In this document: in pieces, positions 36,333-46,268 of the stretch
How positions within the stretch are numbered: the first letter of the stretch is position 1
Layout: each line of letters opens with the position of its first letter
NCBI RefSeq assembly: GCF_003953935.1
Contig: NZ_RXLQ01000002.1
Location: 558,001-622,000 of the forward strand
Direction of reading: 5' to 3'
From: Massilia atriviolacea
GTDB taxonomy: Bacteria; Pseudomonadota; Gammaproteobacteria; Burkholderiales; Burkholderiaceae_D
DNA: 64,000 nt
Made by a program: the position numbers and the translations under genes
Notes under the pieces: generated by a model
Told to the model about the DNA's origin: nothing
Databases searched by the model: none
Seen by the model: only the letters and a program-made list of their open reading frames with translations

Positions 36333-36383
36333 GCCACTTATGGCGCTCCGTTATGCGTTCCCCGGTAAGACGCGACTAAGCGG

Positions 36384-37325
36384 TCACGTGGCGGCGCGTG
36401 TGCGTAGCCCGCCAATGTCATGCAGGTCGGACTGCAGCGGATTATCCGCGAACATCCCTTTCCAGATCCGTGGCGTGAGCTGATGCACCAGTGACGCCGG
36501 GTGCTGGTCGACACGCTGCAGCACGTCCACGAAGTTGTCGTACGGATTGATGTCGTGCAGCCGGCAGGTGGCTAGCAGGCTTTGCACAATGCCGACGTGC
36601 TTGGCGCTCAGCTCGGTCCAACTGGACAGGCAGTTCTTTTTACGCATGCGGCAGAAAGCCCCGCTTGTCGAGCTGCTCGTGGATCCAGGTGAAGAATCGC
36701 TCGAGGACAGGGTTCGCGCGCTCCTGTCGCTTTGCCAACTTCGGCTGTCCTTTCAGGCCATCGTCGCGAATTTGCCGCTCGACCTTGAAGAGAGGGGCGA
36801 TCGCGTGCCGTGCCTGGTCAGTTTGCGCCGGCTCGATCTCCCTGGCATCAACGATGTTACGCCGCGCAGAGCCTGATCAGCGCGAAGTCTGATAACCGGG
36901 CGCACATACCTGAGGATGACGTAGCTGCCGGGACGCCGGTTCAGGCGATAGCTGACCTTCTCGCCGATCACCTCGAAGTCTGCCGGATCAAGTCCTGCCG
37001 CCTCGTCATTGCCCACGGCGATAACCTCGACCGGTACCTTCGACTCGTCAAACAACAGGGCCGCGCCATCGTTGCCATCGATGAGATTCATGTTTTCGTT
37101 CCTGGGTGCGCTCATGCGCCGCGATCCTGTTCGTTTTAGCCGACGCCGCCTCATCGGGAACGACGTCGAACGCCTCGCCCAGTGTATCCTTGATGCCTTC
37201 CGGTTCCGGCAACCGACGCTTTTCTGCCCGAAATTCTGCCGATGGAACCACCCCACTTGGCGGCCCAGGCAGACGATTTTGCGCTCCTTCGCGTCGAGCA
37301 AAGCGCTCATCTGCGGCACAATCAT
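36384..37325 (-). pseudogene. IS66 tnpC (transposase) remnant
   Basis: The N-terminal part contains WFHRQNFGQKSVG, the middle contains FEVIGEKVSYRLNRRPGSYV with YVRPVIRLRA, and the C-terminus contains LLATCRLHDINPYDNFVDVL with WKGMFADNPLQSDL, all IS66 transposase signatures. These lie in different frames and the total is near 940 bp instead of about 1500 bp. The DDE core is therefore largely missing. Confidence 0.88.
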
Positions 37326-37429
37326 CCTGTTGCTGGACTGGCGGTTTCAGAGGCGGAATATTGGTCGGAAGGCATGGCAATATCATAAAATGTTCGCCGG
37401 GTGAGCCGGGTGATTTTGGGTCCCGATGA

Positions 37430-37766
37430 CAGGTTTTTTTGTGGCGCTTGCGCACCTGTTTCGGTTCGATCCGACCGAGCAGCAGTTTGAGGCCCGTCCA
37501 GTCCATTTCGCAGCTTGCGACATCAGCCCAGTTGCTGAGAAACCAACCTTGCTCGAGACGCTTAACCCATACGCAAAGACCGATCCGGGCGGAGTACAAA
37601 CGCGGATCTGGGCGGCACGGCGATTGAGCAACGCGAACAGGTTCCTAAATAGCGGATCCTGATGCATGACGTGCTTCGCCAGCGCGTAGAGGACATCGAA
37701 CGACAGGCGCATGTTGACCAGCTGCCCGTACAGGAATACCGGCACTTGGCCTTCAGGGAAGCACAT
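37430..37766 (-). pseudogene. IS66 tnpB remnant
   Basis: The frame starts MCFPEGQVPVFLYGQLVNMR and continues FDVLYALAKHVMHQDPLF, the TnpB N-terminus. After a frameshift near 37590 the next frame gives LCVWVKRLEQGWF and MDWTGLKLLLGRIEPKQV, the TnpB C-terminus. Confidence 0.85.
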
Positions 37767-38120
37767 CAGCGCTTCCAGATCGTCAGGACAACACCACCGC
37801 CAAGATCGGTCCTAACGTCAGTTGCGGCGGCCGGCCCCGGCGCCGATGCAGGCGAATGGGCCATGGACGTGACGTCAGCTGTACTCGCAATGGTGCCGAG
37901 GTCAATGAATGCTGCTGGCTGTGCGAGCTGGGCCGCGCGCTCTCTGGCGGCGGCCAGCTTCGACCGCCAAAGATGGAAGCGGGCCGTTCACACTGATTCA
38001 TCTCGGCAGAAGACAGCGATGGTCTTGCCGCTTTGCGCATGCCGGAGCAAGCGGTTACGCCAGGCGGCTTCCTTAGAGGTGCGAGACTCTAGCTTGTACA
38101 TGTCCGGCTCCGTGTTGTTG
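37766..38120 (-). pseudogene. IS66 tnpA remnant
   Basis: Broken frames give HAQSGKTIAVFCRDESV, FHLWRSKLAAARERAAQLA, and a C-terminus GGGVVLTIWKR whose TGA overlaps the tnpB ATG (TGATG), as in intact IS66 elements. The N-terminal boundary is uncertain. Confidence 0.7.
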
Positions 38121-38352
38121 AACTCGGAGGGGATTGTGCCGACTTGATCACTCGTAAGATAGAACGCCGCTCAGGAACGGGCTACGGACGGCTGATATCC
38201 ATCTGAGCGCGTTCTTGACGTCCGTAATGCCACACCATCGATCGTTTTGAACATCATCTCGCAAACATATCAGCGCTTCGGTGCCACGTCTCACGGCCTC
38301 GCCATGTCACCGTTCGCAGGCGCCGACAATTCCATTCACTCTACAGTACCGT

Positions 38353-38427
38353 TGATACCCACTTGATACTTGTGTTACGGGATCGGCGGGTCCTAACATC
38401 AATTCCAGATGAAGCGATTTACACAGC
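38353..38427 (+). promoter_or_regulatory. Conserved T6SS-locus promoter block, copy C (before tssE)
   Basis: TGATAC at 38353 and at 38364, GTTAC at 38374, TTGTGT (38370-38375), 18 bp, TAACAT (38394-38399). CGATTTACACAGC at 38415 matches copy A at the same offset. The tssE ATG follows 86 bp later. Its presence just beyond the IS66 remnant means tssE onward can be transcribed independently of tssB. Confidence 0.75.
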
Positions 38428-38485
38428 ACTACCGGCAACAGTCGTTTGTGCCGCTTTCCTGCGCAACGTTAGATTGGTGATTTTG

Positions 38486-38944
38486 ATGACTACTCTGCTG
38501 TCCGGTTCCCTGGTTCCATTGTTCGACCGCCTCGGCGGCGACCTGGCCGCTTCCGCCGACGGCCGCATACTCGACGCCGCCGGCCTGCAGCAGTCGCTCC
38601 AGCACGACCTGGTTCGCCTCTTCAACGTGCGCAATTCCCTGGCGATCGACCAGTTCCTGGGCGACGTCCCGACAGTGCTCGACTACGGCCTGCCCGACAC
38701 CCTGGCCCTGTCGCCGCAATCGGCATCCGACCTGCGCCGCTGGGAACTGGTCATGGCGCGCGCCATCGCCCTGTACGAGCCGCGCCTGTCGCAGGTACGC
38801 GTGCTGGTGACCGCGGATGCCAGCAACCCCATGGCCGCCCGCGTCACCATCGGCGCCGCCGTCGCCCTCGGCCGGCAGCTGTGCCAGGTCCACTTCGACG
38901 TCGTCCTGGACGCCCAGGCCGCGCGCCTCGACGCCGCCGCCTGA
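38486..38944 (+). CDS. tssE: T6SS baseplate protein TssE (gp25-like)
   Basis: A 152-residue gp25-like wedge protein: LVPLFDRLGGDL, then VRNSLAIDQFLGDVPTVLDYGLPD, then the conserved YEPRLSQVRVLV region. The ATG at 38486 is taken rather than the longer upstream frame because it matches family length and is preceded by GGTGA. TssE links baseplate and sheath in the cytoplasm. It is the first gene after the IS66 remnant. Confidence 0.95.
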   Translation: MTTLLSGSLVPLFDRLGGDLAASADGRILDAAGLQQSLQHDLVRLFNVRNSLAIDQFLGDVPTVLDYGLPDTLALSPQSASDLRRWELVMARAIALYEPRLSQVRVLVTADASNPMAARVTIGAAVALGRQLCQVHFDVVLDAQAARLDAAA

Positions 38945-38963
38945 GCCCCAAGGAAAACCCACC

Positions 38964-40718
38964 ATGAACGCCCAGGACGAACTGCTCGAATACTACCGCC
39001 GCGAAATGAGCTACCTGCGCACGCAGTCGGCCGATTTCGCCGCGCGCTACCCCAAGGTCGCGCAGCGCCTGGTGCTCACCGGGGCCGAAGCGCCCGACCC
39101 GCACACCGAACACCTGATCGAATCGGTCGCCTTCCTCAGCGCCCGCGTGCATCGCGAGCTTGACCGCGATTTCCCCACCGTGGCCGCCGCCATGCTCGAC
39201 AAGCTGTGCCCCAGCCTCACGCAACCCGTGCCCGCCATGACCGTCATGCAGCTCACGCTCGACCCGGCCGAAGGCAAGGTCACCGCCGGCACCCGGGTCG
39301 CGCGCGGCACCATGCTGTCGACCACCGCCGCCAGCGGCCAGCAATGCCGCTTCCAGACTGGCTGGGACACCACCCTGTGGCCCCTGCGCGTGCACGCCGT
39401 GGCCCAGGAAGACCCGCGCACCCTGCGCCTGGACTTCCAGTGCGACCCCGGCATCGACCTCGCCGAACTCGATATCGACACCTTGCGCCTGCACCTGTCG
39501 GGCGAGCTGCTCACCACCATGCCGCTGCACGAACTGCTGATCAGCGGCCTGCAATACCTCGAAGTCTCCGGCAGCGCCGGCGTGCAGCGCATGGCGCCGC
39601 GCCACCTGGCCGCCGCCGGTTTCGCCGAGGACGAAGCCATGCTGGCCAGCCCGGCCCACGCCCATCCCGCCTACGGCCTGCTGCAGGAGTATTTTGCCTT
39701 CCCGCGCAAGTTCCAGTTCTTCGACGTCAGCGGCTTGAAACATCGCCTGGGCAGCGGCAGCGTGTTTTCTCTGCGCCTGGTGTTCACCCACAGCGCGCGC
39801 GTGCTCTCGCTGCTCGCGCCGGACAACCTGCTGCTCGGCTGCGTGCCCGCCCTGAACCTGTTCCCCGTCACCAGCGAGCCGATTGCCTTCGACCGCCGCC
39901 AGTACGAGTACCTGCTGCTGGCCGACCGCAAGCGCGATGCCGTCACCGAAATCCACTCGATCGTCTCGGTCACGGCGTCCGACCCGCGCGCCGAGCGCTG
40001 CATGACCATCCCCAGCGCGTTTGCGGACGCCGACGGCAGCGACGGCGAAACCGGCCTGTCGTGGACCATGCGCCGCGAAGTGAGCCTGCGTAAGGGCATC
40101 AGCGGCACCGACGTCTACCTCGGCTTTGTCGACCACGGCGACGTCCATACCGACCTGCCGCAACCGGTGGTGTACGCCCAGCTCCTGTGCACCAACCGCC
40201 TGCTGGCCGACCAGATCGCACCCGGCACGCGCTTTTACGGGGAGGGCGTCGCCACCTCCACCACCATCCGGGCGCTGTACCAGCCCAGCGCCCAGCGTCC
40301 GCCCACCATGGCCAACAAGGCCCTGTGGTCGCTGGTGTCCCTGCTGCGCTTAAATCACGGATCGCTGGTCGGCGGCACCACCGGCGTGGCCACCTTGCGC
40401 GACATGCTCTCGCTGTTCGCCGGCGGCAGCCTGCGCGAGCAGGTGCAGATCCGCGGCATCAAGCAGTTGACCGCCAGCGTCGGCACCGCGCGCCTGGGGG
40501 GCGACAGCTGGCGCGGCCACTGCCGGGGCACCGACATCGTCCTCGAATTCGACACCGACGCTTTCGCCGGCACCTCGCCGCTGGTACTGGCCAGCGTGCT
40601 GGCGCGCTTTTTCGCGCTTTACACCTCTGCCAATTCCTTCGTGCGCCTGTCGGTCTGGCGCGCCGGCGAATGCTGGATGCAGTGGCCTGCCATGACGGGG
40701 CGACAATGCCTGATCTGA
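38964..40718 (+). CDS. tssF: T6SS baseplate protein TssF
   Basis: A 584-residue TssF (VasA/ImpG family). The typical N-terminus is ELLEYYRREMSYLRTQSADF, followed by YPKVAQRL and DPHTEHLIESVAFLSARVHR. Further family landmarks are LVFTHSARVLSLL and LNHGSLVGGTTGVATLRDML. AAGGAAAA lies 10 bases upstream of the ATG. It forms the wedge with TssG, whose gene overlaps its 3' end by 13 bp. Confidence 0.95.
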   Translation: MNAQDELLEYYRREMSYLRTQSADFAARYPKVAQRLVLTGAEAPDPHTEHLIESVAFLSARVHRELDRDFPTVAAAMLDKLCPSLTQPVPAMTVMQLTLDPAEGKVTAGTRVARGTMLSTTAASGQQCRFQTGWDTTLWPLRVHAVAQEDPRTLRLDFQCDPGIDLAELDIDTLRLHLSGELLTTMPLHELLISGLQYLEVSGSAGVQRMAPRHLAAAGFAEDEAMLASPAHAHPAYGLLQEYFAFPRKFQFFDVSGLKHRLGSGSVFSLRLVFTHSARVLSLLAPDNLLLGCVPALNLFPVTSEPIAFDRRQYEYLLLADRKRDAVTEIHSIVSVTASDPRAERCMTIPSAFADADGSDGETGLSWTMRREVSLRKGISGTDVYLGFVDHGDVHTDLPQPVVYAQLLCTNRLLADQIAPGTRFYGEGVATSTTIRALYQPSAQRPPTMANKALWSLVSLLRLNHGSLVGGTTGVATLRDMLSLFAGGSLREQVQIRGIKQLTASVGTARLGGDSWRGHCRGTDIVLEFDTDAFAGTSPLVLASVLARFFALYTSANSFVRLSVWRAGECWMQWPAMTGRQCLI

Positions 40719-41716
40719 TCTCCCAGCTGCGCCGCGCGCCGCAATCGTTCGACCTGTTCCAGGCCATCAGCCTGCTCGAACGCGGCGCCCCCGAATGCGC
40801 ACCCGTCGGCGCCGGCCTGGGCATGGATGAAGCGGTGCGCCTGGCCGCCCAGGTGGACATGGCCTTCGCCCCCAGCGACATCGCCAGCCTGGCCGACAGC
40901 GCCCGTCCCGGGCCGGGGCTCACCCTGCGCACCGCCGCACTGTCGCTGGCCGGCGCCCAGGGTCCGCTGGCCGCACCGTTTACCGACATGCTGCTGGCGC
41001 GCCGCCGTCAGCGCGACAGCGCCGGCCTCGACTTCCTCGATATGTTCAACCAGCGCCTGCTCGGCTTCTGGCACCGCGCGCGCGCCAAGCATCACCTGGC
41101 GCTGCAGGCGCCCGGACCGTCGCCGCTGCCGCGCAGCCTGGACGCCTTGTCCGGCCTTGGCCGCGCCGAGGGTGCGCATGGCCCGGCCGGGGAACTGGGC
41201 TGGCTGCGCCACGCCGGCCTGCAAGGCGCCGCGCCGCGTTCCATGGCGACCTTGCTGGCATTGCTGCGCGACCGCACCGGCGTGCCGTTCGACGGCGAGC
41301 AGTTCGTCGGCCACTGGCACGCCCTGGCAGCAGGCGACAAGGCGCGCCTGCAAAGCCGCCGACCGCAGGCGCTCGGCATGGGCGCGTGCCTCGGTGCGCG
41401 CGCCTGGGACCAGGCGGCCGGCATGGCGCTTACCGCGCCGCCGCTGGATCCGCGCGATTTTGCCGCGCTGCTGCCGACCGGGCCGCGCTTCGCGCTGGTC
41501 GGCTGGCTGGTGGCGCGCCACCTCCAGCGCGACATCACGGTCACCATTGCGCTGGAATTGAAGGCCGCACCGGCCACCCGGCTGGCCGGCCGCCTTGCCC
41601 AGGCCCTGCCGCCAAGGCTGGGTCACAGCGCCTGGCTGGGCAGCCGCACCAACGCGGCGCGTCCGGCATCCCTGTACCAGCGTGCCCGCTTCGAGCTGGC
41701 GCCAGAGCGGAGCTGA
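40706..41716 (+). CDS. tssG: T6SS baseplate protein TssG
   Basis: A 336-residue TssG (VasB/ImpH family). It shows SFDLFQAISLLER, then LTLRTAALSLAGAQGPLAAPFTDML, then FLDMFNQRLLGFWHRARAKH, which are family hallmarks. The start at 40706 overlaps tssF by 13 bp, indicating translational coupling. It binds TssF and helps position the baseplate. Confidence 0.95.
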   Translation: MPDLISQLRRAPQSFDLFQAISLLERGAPECAPVGAGLGMDEAVRLAAQVDMAFAPSDIASLADSARPGPGLTLRTAALSLAGAQGPLAAPFTDMLLARRRQRDSAGLDFLDMFNQRLLGFWHRARAKHHLALQAPGPSPLPRSLDALSGLGRAEGAHGPAGELGWLRHAGLQGAAPRSMATLLALLRDRTGVPFDGEQFVGHWHALAAGDKARLQSRRPQALGMGACLGARAWDQAAGMALTAPPLDPRDFAALLPTGPRFALVGWLVARHLQRDITVTIALELKAAPATRLAGRLAQALPPRLGHSAWLGSRTNAARPASLYQRARFELAPERS

Positions 41717-41721
41717 CAGCC

Positions 41722-44283
41722 ATGGACATCGACCTTCGCATGCTGCTGGCGCGCCTCAATCCGTCCTGCAAGCGCGCCATGGACGGCGCGGCCGAACTGT
41801 GCGCGCGCCACGCGCATTTCAACGTCGAGGTAGAGCACCTGGTGGTCGCCTTGCTCGATACCGGCGCACCCGACCTGACCCTGCTGCTGGCCCACTTCGG
41901 CGTCGATGCGACGCTGGTACGCGCCCAGGCCCAGGCCCGCCTGGATGCATTCAAACGCGGCAACGGTGCCACGCCTGCGCTGTCGCAAAGTATCGTCGGC
42001 CTGCTGCGCGACGCCTGGCCGCGCGCCGGAAAAATCCGCTCCGGGGCGCTCCTGCTGGCGATCGTCGAGCACCCAACGCTGGCCCAATCCGCCCCGGCAC
42101 TGCTGGCGATCACGCCCGACCGCCTCCAGGCCAGCATGCCGGGCCTCCTGGCCGACTTCGAAGAAGATGCCAGCATCGCCCATGCACTCGACCTGTACAC
42201 CGTCGACCTGACCGTCGAGGCGCGCGCCGGCCGCATCGACCCGGTACGCGGACGCAATGCCGAAATCCGCCAGATCATCGACATCCTGCTGCGCCGTCGC
42301 CAGAACAACCCCATCCTCACCGGCGAAGCGGGCGTGGGCAAGACCGCCGTGGTGGAAGGCTTCGCCCTGCGCATCGCCGAAGGCAAGGTGCCGGCGGTGC
42401 TGGCCGACGTGCGCATCTGCGCACTCGACCTGGCCTTGCTGCAGGCCGGCGCCGGCATGCGCGGCGAATTCGAACAGCGCCTCAAGGCTGTCATCGCCGA
42501 CGTGCGCGCCGCCGCCACACCGGTGATCCTGTTTATCGACGAAGCCCACCAGCTGATCGGCGCGGGCGGCAGCGAAGGGCAGGGCGATGCCGCCAACCTG
42601 CTCAAACCGGCCCTGGCGCGCGGCGAACTGCGCACCATCGCGGCCACCACCTGGCTGGAATACAAAAAGCACGTCGAGCGCGATCCGGCCCTGGCGCGCC
42701 GCTTCCAGGTGGTCAAGGTGGAAGAACCCACGCCGGAAGCGGCCATCGGCATGCTGCGCGCCATGGTCCCCACGCTGGAACGCCACCACCAGGTGGAAAT
42801 CCTCGACGAGGCGGTACGCGACGCGGTGCGCCTGTCGCAGCGTCACATCGCCGGGCGCCAGCTGCCCGACAAAGCCGTCAGCGTGCTCGATACCGCCTGC
42901 GCGCGCGTGGCCATCGGCCTGGCAGGCATGCCGCCGCAGCTCGAAGCGATCGAACACGAGATCGTGCTGGCGACGGAAGCGCTGGAGCTGCTGCGCCAGC
43001 AGCGCGGGCGCGGCGAAGGCGATGGCGGGGGCATCGAGCGCCAGGCCGGCGCGCTGGCACGGCTCACCGCGCGTCACGCCGGCCTGCAGGCCAAGCTGGC
43101 CGACGAACGCAGCGCGGTCGACGAGATCCTGCTTCTGCGCCGCCGCATCGCGACGCACACGGGCGACGACGCAAGCGACATGGCCGCCCAGCTCCAGCGC
43201 CTGCAAAAAGGCCTGGAAGCGATCCGCGACGACGAGACGCTGGTGCCGCTCTGCGTCGATTCGGCCATGGTGGCCGGCGTCATCTCCGGCTGGACCGGTA
43301 TCCCGGTCGGCAAAATGCTGGCCGACGAGGTCCACACGGTGCTGCACTTGCACGAGCGCCTGTGCGAGCGCGTGGTGGGCCAGGACCAGGCGCTCGACGC
43401 CATCGCCCGCCGCGTGCGCACCTTCCGCGCGGGACTGGACGACCCGGCCAAGCCGGTCGGCGTATTCATGCTGGTCGGTCCCAGCGGCGTGGGCAAGACC
43501 GAAACCGCCTGCGCCCTGGCCGACATGCTGTACGGCGGCGAGCGCAATATGATCGTCATTAATATGTCGGAATTCCAGGAAGCGCATTCGGTTTCAGGCC
43601 TCAAGGGCGCGCCACCCGGCTATGTCGGCTACGGCAAGGGAGGGGTACTGACCGAGGCGGTGCGGCGGCGGCCCTATTGCGTGCTGCTGCTCGACGAGAT
43701 GGAAAAGGCCCACCCGGACGTGCTGGAGCTGTTCTTCCAGGTGTTCGACAAGGGCAGCATGGAAGACGGCGAGGGCGTCAGCATCGATTTCAAGCATACC
43801 CTGATCCTGCTGACGTCGAACGCGGCCCAGGAGGTGATCGCCGACGCCTGCCGCCACGCCCGCATGCCCACTCCCGACGCCCTGGTCGCGCTATTGCGGC
43901 CAGCGCTGCTAAGCCGGTTCAGCCCAGCCTTCCTCGGCCGGGTGGTGCTGGTGCCTTACTATCCGCTCGACGACGCGGCGCTCGGCGTCATCGCCGACAT
44001 GAAACTGGCGCGCCTGGCCGAGCGCTTCGCCGCCAACCACCAAGCCCGCTTCAGTTGGGACGACGCGGTCACGGCGGCGATTACCGCGCGCTGCACGCAG
44101 GCCGACAGCGGCGCGCGCAATATCGATCTGATCCTCACCCAGAGCGTGCTGCCGCAGTTGTCCGGCCAGGTCCTGGAACGCATCGCCACCGCATCGGCTT
44201 TTTCAGCGGTCCACATGACGGTCTCGAACGGGCAGCAGTTCGCCTACCGATTTCGCGATTCCCAGCCACGGGGGCAGGCATGA
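41722..44283 (+). CDS. tssH: T6SS sheath-recycling ATPase TssH (ClpV)
   Basis: An 853-residue AAA+ protein. The N-terminal Clp_N domain begins MDIDLRMLLARLNPSCKRAM. The first Walker A is GEAGVGKTA near residue 200 with Walker B LFIDEAHQLIG. The second Walker A is GPSGVGKTET near 587 with Walker B VLLLDEMEKAHPDV. It pulls contracted TssBC sheaths apart using ATP. Its stop overlaps the vgrG start (ATGA). Confidence 0.96.
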   Translation: MDIDLRMLLARLNPSCKRAMDGAAELCARHAHFNVEVEHLVVALLDTGAPDLTLLLAHFGVDATLVRAQAQARLDAFKRGNGATPALSQSIVGLLRDAWPRAGKIRSGALLLAIVEHPTLAQSAPALLAITPDRLQASMPGLLADFEEDASIAHALDLYTVDLTVEARAGRIDPVRGRNAEIRQIIDILLRRRQNNPILTGEAGVGKTAVVEGFALRIAEGKVPAVLADVRICALDLALLQAGAGMRGEFEQRLKAVIADVRAAATPVILFIDEAHQLIGAGGSEGQGDAANLLKPALARGELRTIAATTWLEYKKHVERDPALARRFQVVKVEEPTPEAAIGMLRAMVPTLERHHQVEILDEAVRDAVRLSQRHIAGRQLPDKAVSVLDTACARVAIGLAGMPPQLEAIEHEIVLATEALELLRQQRGRGEGDGGGIERQAGALARLTARHAGLQAKLADERSAVDEILLLRRRIATHTGDDASDMAAQLQRLQKGLEAIRDDETLVPLCVDSAMVAGVISGWTGIPVGKMLADEVHTVLHLHERLCERVVGQDQALDAIARRVRTFRAGLDDPAKPVGVFMLVGPSGVGKTETACALADMLYGGERNMIVINMSEFQEAHSVSGLKGAPPGYVGYGKGGVLTEAVRRRPYCVLLLDEMEKAHPDVLELFFQVFDKGSMEDGEGVSIDFKHTLILLTSNAAQEVIADACRHARMPTPDALVALLRPALLSRFSPAFLGRVVLVPYYPLDDAALGVIADMKLARLAERFAANHQARFSWDDAVTAAITARCTQADSGARNIDLILTQSVLPQLSGQVLERIATASAFSAVHMTVSNGQQFAYRFRDSQPRGQA

Positions 44284-46268
44284 GAGAGAATTTCATCCAG
44301 CCGCCCGGCCTGATGCGCCTCACGTCCATGCTGGGCGCCGACGATCTCCTGCTCGACAGCATGGAGGGCAGCGAAGGCCTGTCCGAGCTGTTCAAGTTCA
44401 GCCTCCATATGCGTTCGGCCAGCACCAGCCTGGACGCGGCAAGCGTGGTCGGCACGGACATGACCGTTGCCGTCGCCCTTCCCGGCGCGGCCACGCGCCA
44501 TGTCAGCGGCATGGTGGCGCGCTTCATCCAGAGCGGCCAGGATCGCGATTTCGCCATCTACGAGGCCGAACTGGTGCCGGCCCTGTGGCTGTTGACGCTC
44601 TCGCGCGACCGCAAGATCTATCCGAACATGAGCGTGGACGAAGTGATCAAGCAGGTCCTGGGGAGTTTTGCCATCGTGTTCGACGCCAAGTTGAGCGGCA
44701 CCTACGCCAAGCGCGACTACTGCGTGCAGTACGACGAAACCGCGTTCGACTTCATCTCGCGCCTGATGGAGCAGGCCGGAATCTTCTACTTCTTCACCTT
44801 CGCCAGCGCCGGCCACACGATGGTCCTGGCCGACGCGCCGGACCATTTTGCCGACTGCCCCGGCGCGGCCAAGGTGCGCTTCTGGCCCGCCACCGGCATG
44901 CTCAATCCGGTCGACACCGTGGCGCGCTTCGCCTACGAATACCGGATCGCGATCAAGAAGGCCACCGTCAACGATTACGATTTCGTCACGCCCGACACCG
45001 CGCTTGAAGGCAGCTTTGCGGCATCCGCCGGCAGCGGCGCCACTTACGAATACGCCACCGGCCACGCCAGCGTCGACGCCGCGCGCGCCATCGCCCAGCT
45101 GCGGGTGGAGGCCAGCCAGGCCAACGCCGCGGTCCTGCGCGGCGACAGCTACTGCTACCCCTTCACGGCGGGCACGCGCTTTACCTTGTCGGAGCATTTT
45201 GTCGCAGCCCTGAACGGCGCCTTCGTGCTGCGCCGCGTGCACCATACCGTGCGCGGCGACTTGTACACCAATTCCTTCGAGGCGTTTCCGGCCGGCGTGC
45301 CGTTTCGCCCGCCGGTGCAGATGGCGCGCCCGCGCGCGGTCGGCTGCGAAACGGCGCTGGTGGTGGGCCCGGCTGGCGAAGAAATCTGGACTGACCAGCA
45401 TGGCCGCGTCAAGGTGCGCTTTCCCTGGGACCGCGACGCCAGCGACGACACGCGCGCGCCGTGGATTCGCGTGGCGCAGTCGGTGGCGGGCAAGGGCGTC
45501 GGCGCACTCTTCCTGCCGCGCGTGGGCCACGAGGTCGTGATCACCTATCTGAACGGAGATCCCGACCGGCCGCTGGTGACGGGCAGCGTCTACAACGGCA
45601 ACAACGTCACCCCGGCCACGCTGCCGGCCAACCAGACCCAGTCGATCCTGCGCACGCTCTCGTCCAAGCAGGGCAGCGCCGGCAACGAGCTGCGCTTCGA
45701 GGACAAGAAGGATGCCGAACACCTGTACCTGCACGCGCAAAAGGACATGATGGTCGAGATCGAGAATGCGCTCACCACCACGCTTAAAAAAGGCGCCGAG
45801 CTGCACACCCTCGAAGAGGGCGACCGCACCGTCGAACTCAAAAAGGGCAAGGAGCTGCACAAGGTGGCCGGCACGCGCGACCTGGCGGTGACCGGCGCCG
45901 AGACGCATGCCAACGAGGCCGCGTTCACCCACACCGTCAAGGGCGACTATGCGCTGACCATCGACGGCAGCCTGACCATCACGGTCAAGGGCGCCATCAA
46001 GATGGTGTCGGACGATGCGGTGGCGCTGGAATCCGGCAGCACCTTCTCGGCCAAGGCGGGCAGCGCATTGACCAACAAGGCGGGCACCGAACTGCTGTAT
46101 GAAGCCGGGACCGACCTGACCGGCAAGGCCGGCAAGGCGCTGCTGCACCAGGCCGGCCTGCAGATCGACAGCAAGGCGCCGATCATCAACAGCAAGGCCG
46201 ACGCCACCCAGACCGTGGAAGCGGGCGCCATGCTCACGCTCAAGGGCGCGATGGCCAAGGTGAACTAG
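44280..46268 (+). CDS. vgrG: T6SS spike protein VgrG (TssI)
   Basis: A 662-residue VgrG of normal length. The gp27-like part has FKFSLHMRSASTSLDAA and YDETAFDFISRLMEQAGIFYFF. The gp5-like OB fold has HGRVKVRFPWDR and LPRVGHEVVITYLNGDPDRP. The C-terminus is a repetitive beta needle (KKGAELHTLEEGDRTVEL) and ends without an added effector domain. The start overlaps the tssH stop. Downstream MORN-like and PAAR-like genes probably complete the spike or its cargo module. Confidence 0.96.
   Translation: MRENFIQPPGLMRLTSMLGADDLLLDSMEGSEGLSELFKFSLHMRSASTSLDAASVVGTDMTVAVALPGAATRHVSGMVARFIQSGQDRDFAIYEAELVPALWLLTLSRDRKIYPNMSVDEVIKQVLGSFAIVFDAKLSGTYAKRDYCVQYDETAFDFISRLMEQAGIFYFFTFASAGHTMVLADAPDHFADCPGAAKVRFWPATGMLNPVDTVARFAYEYRIAIKKATVNDYDFVTPDTALEGSFAASAGSGATYEYATGHASVDAARAIAQLRVEASQANAAVLRGDSYCYPFTAGTRFTLSEHFVAALNGAFVLRRVHHTVRGDLYTNSFEAFPAGVPFRPPVQMARPRAVGCETALVVGPAGEEIWTDQHGRVKVRFPWDRDASDDTRAPWIRVAQSVAGKGVGALFLPRVGHEVVITYLNGDPDRPLVTGSVYNGNNVTPATLPANQTQSILRTLSSKQGSAGNELRFEDKKDAEHLYLHAQKDMMVEIENALTTTLKKGAELHTLEEGDRTVELKKGKELHKVAGTRDLAVTGAETHANEAAFTHTVKGDYALTIDGSLTITVKGAIKMVSDDAVALESGSTFSAKAGSALTNKAGTELLYEAGTDLTGKAGKALLHQAGLQIDSKAPIINSKADATQTVEAGAMLTLKGAMAKVN

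Larger units (their letters stand above)
36384..38150 (-). mobile_element. Degenerate IS66-family element
   Basis: All three IS66 genes (tnpA, tnpB, tnpC) can be traced on the minus strand but each is frameshifted or deleted, so the element cannot move. It separates tssB-tssC-hcp-effectors from tssE onward. Terminal repeats and target duplication were not found with certainty. An imperfect inverted repeat (AGAACGCCGCTCA at 38161 and TGAGCGCGTTCT at 38204) lies just beyond its right side. No other gene is seen between 36333 and 38485. Confidence 0.85.

Noticed and set aside
37426-38147. Plus-strand frames in the IS66 region.
   Set aside because: The opposite strand carries recognisable TnpA, TnpB and TnpC segments, so these are antisense shadows.
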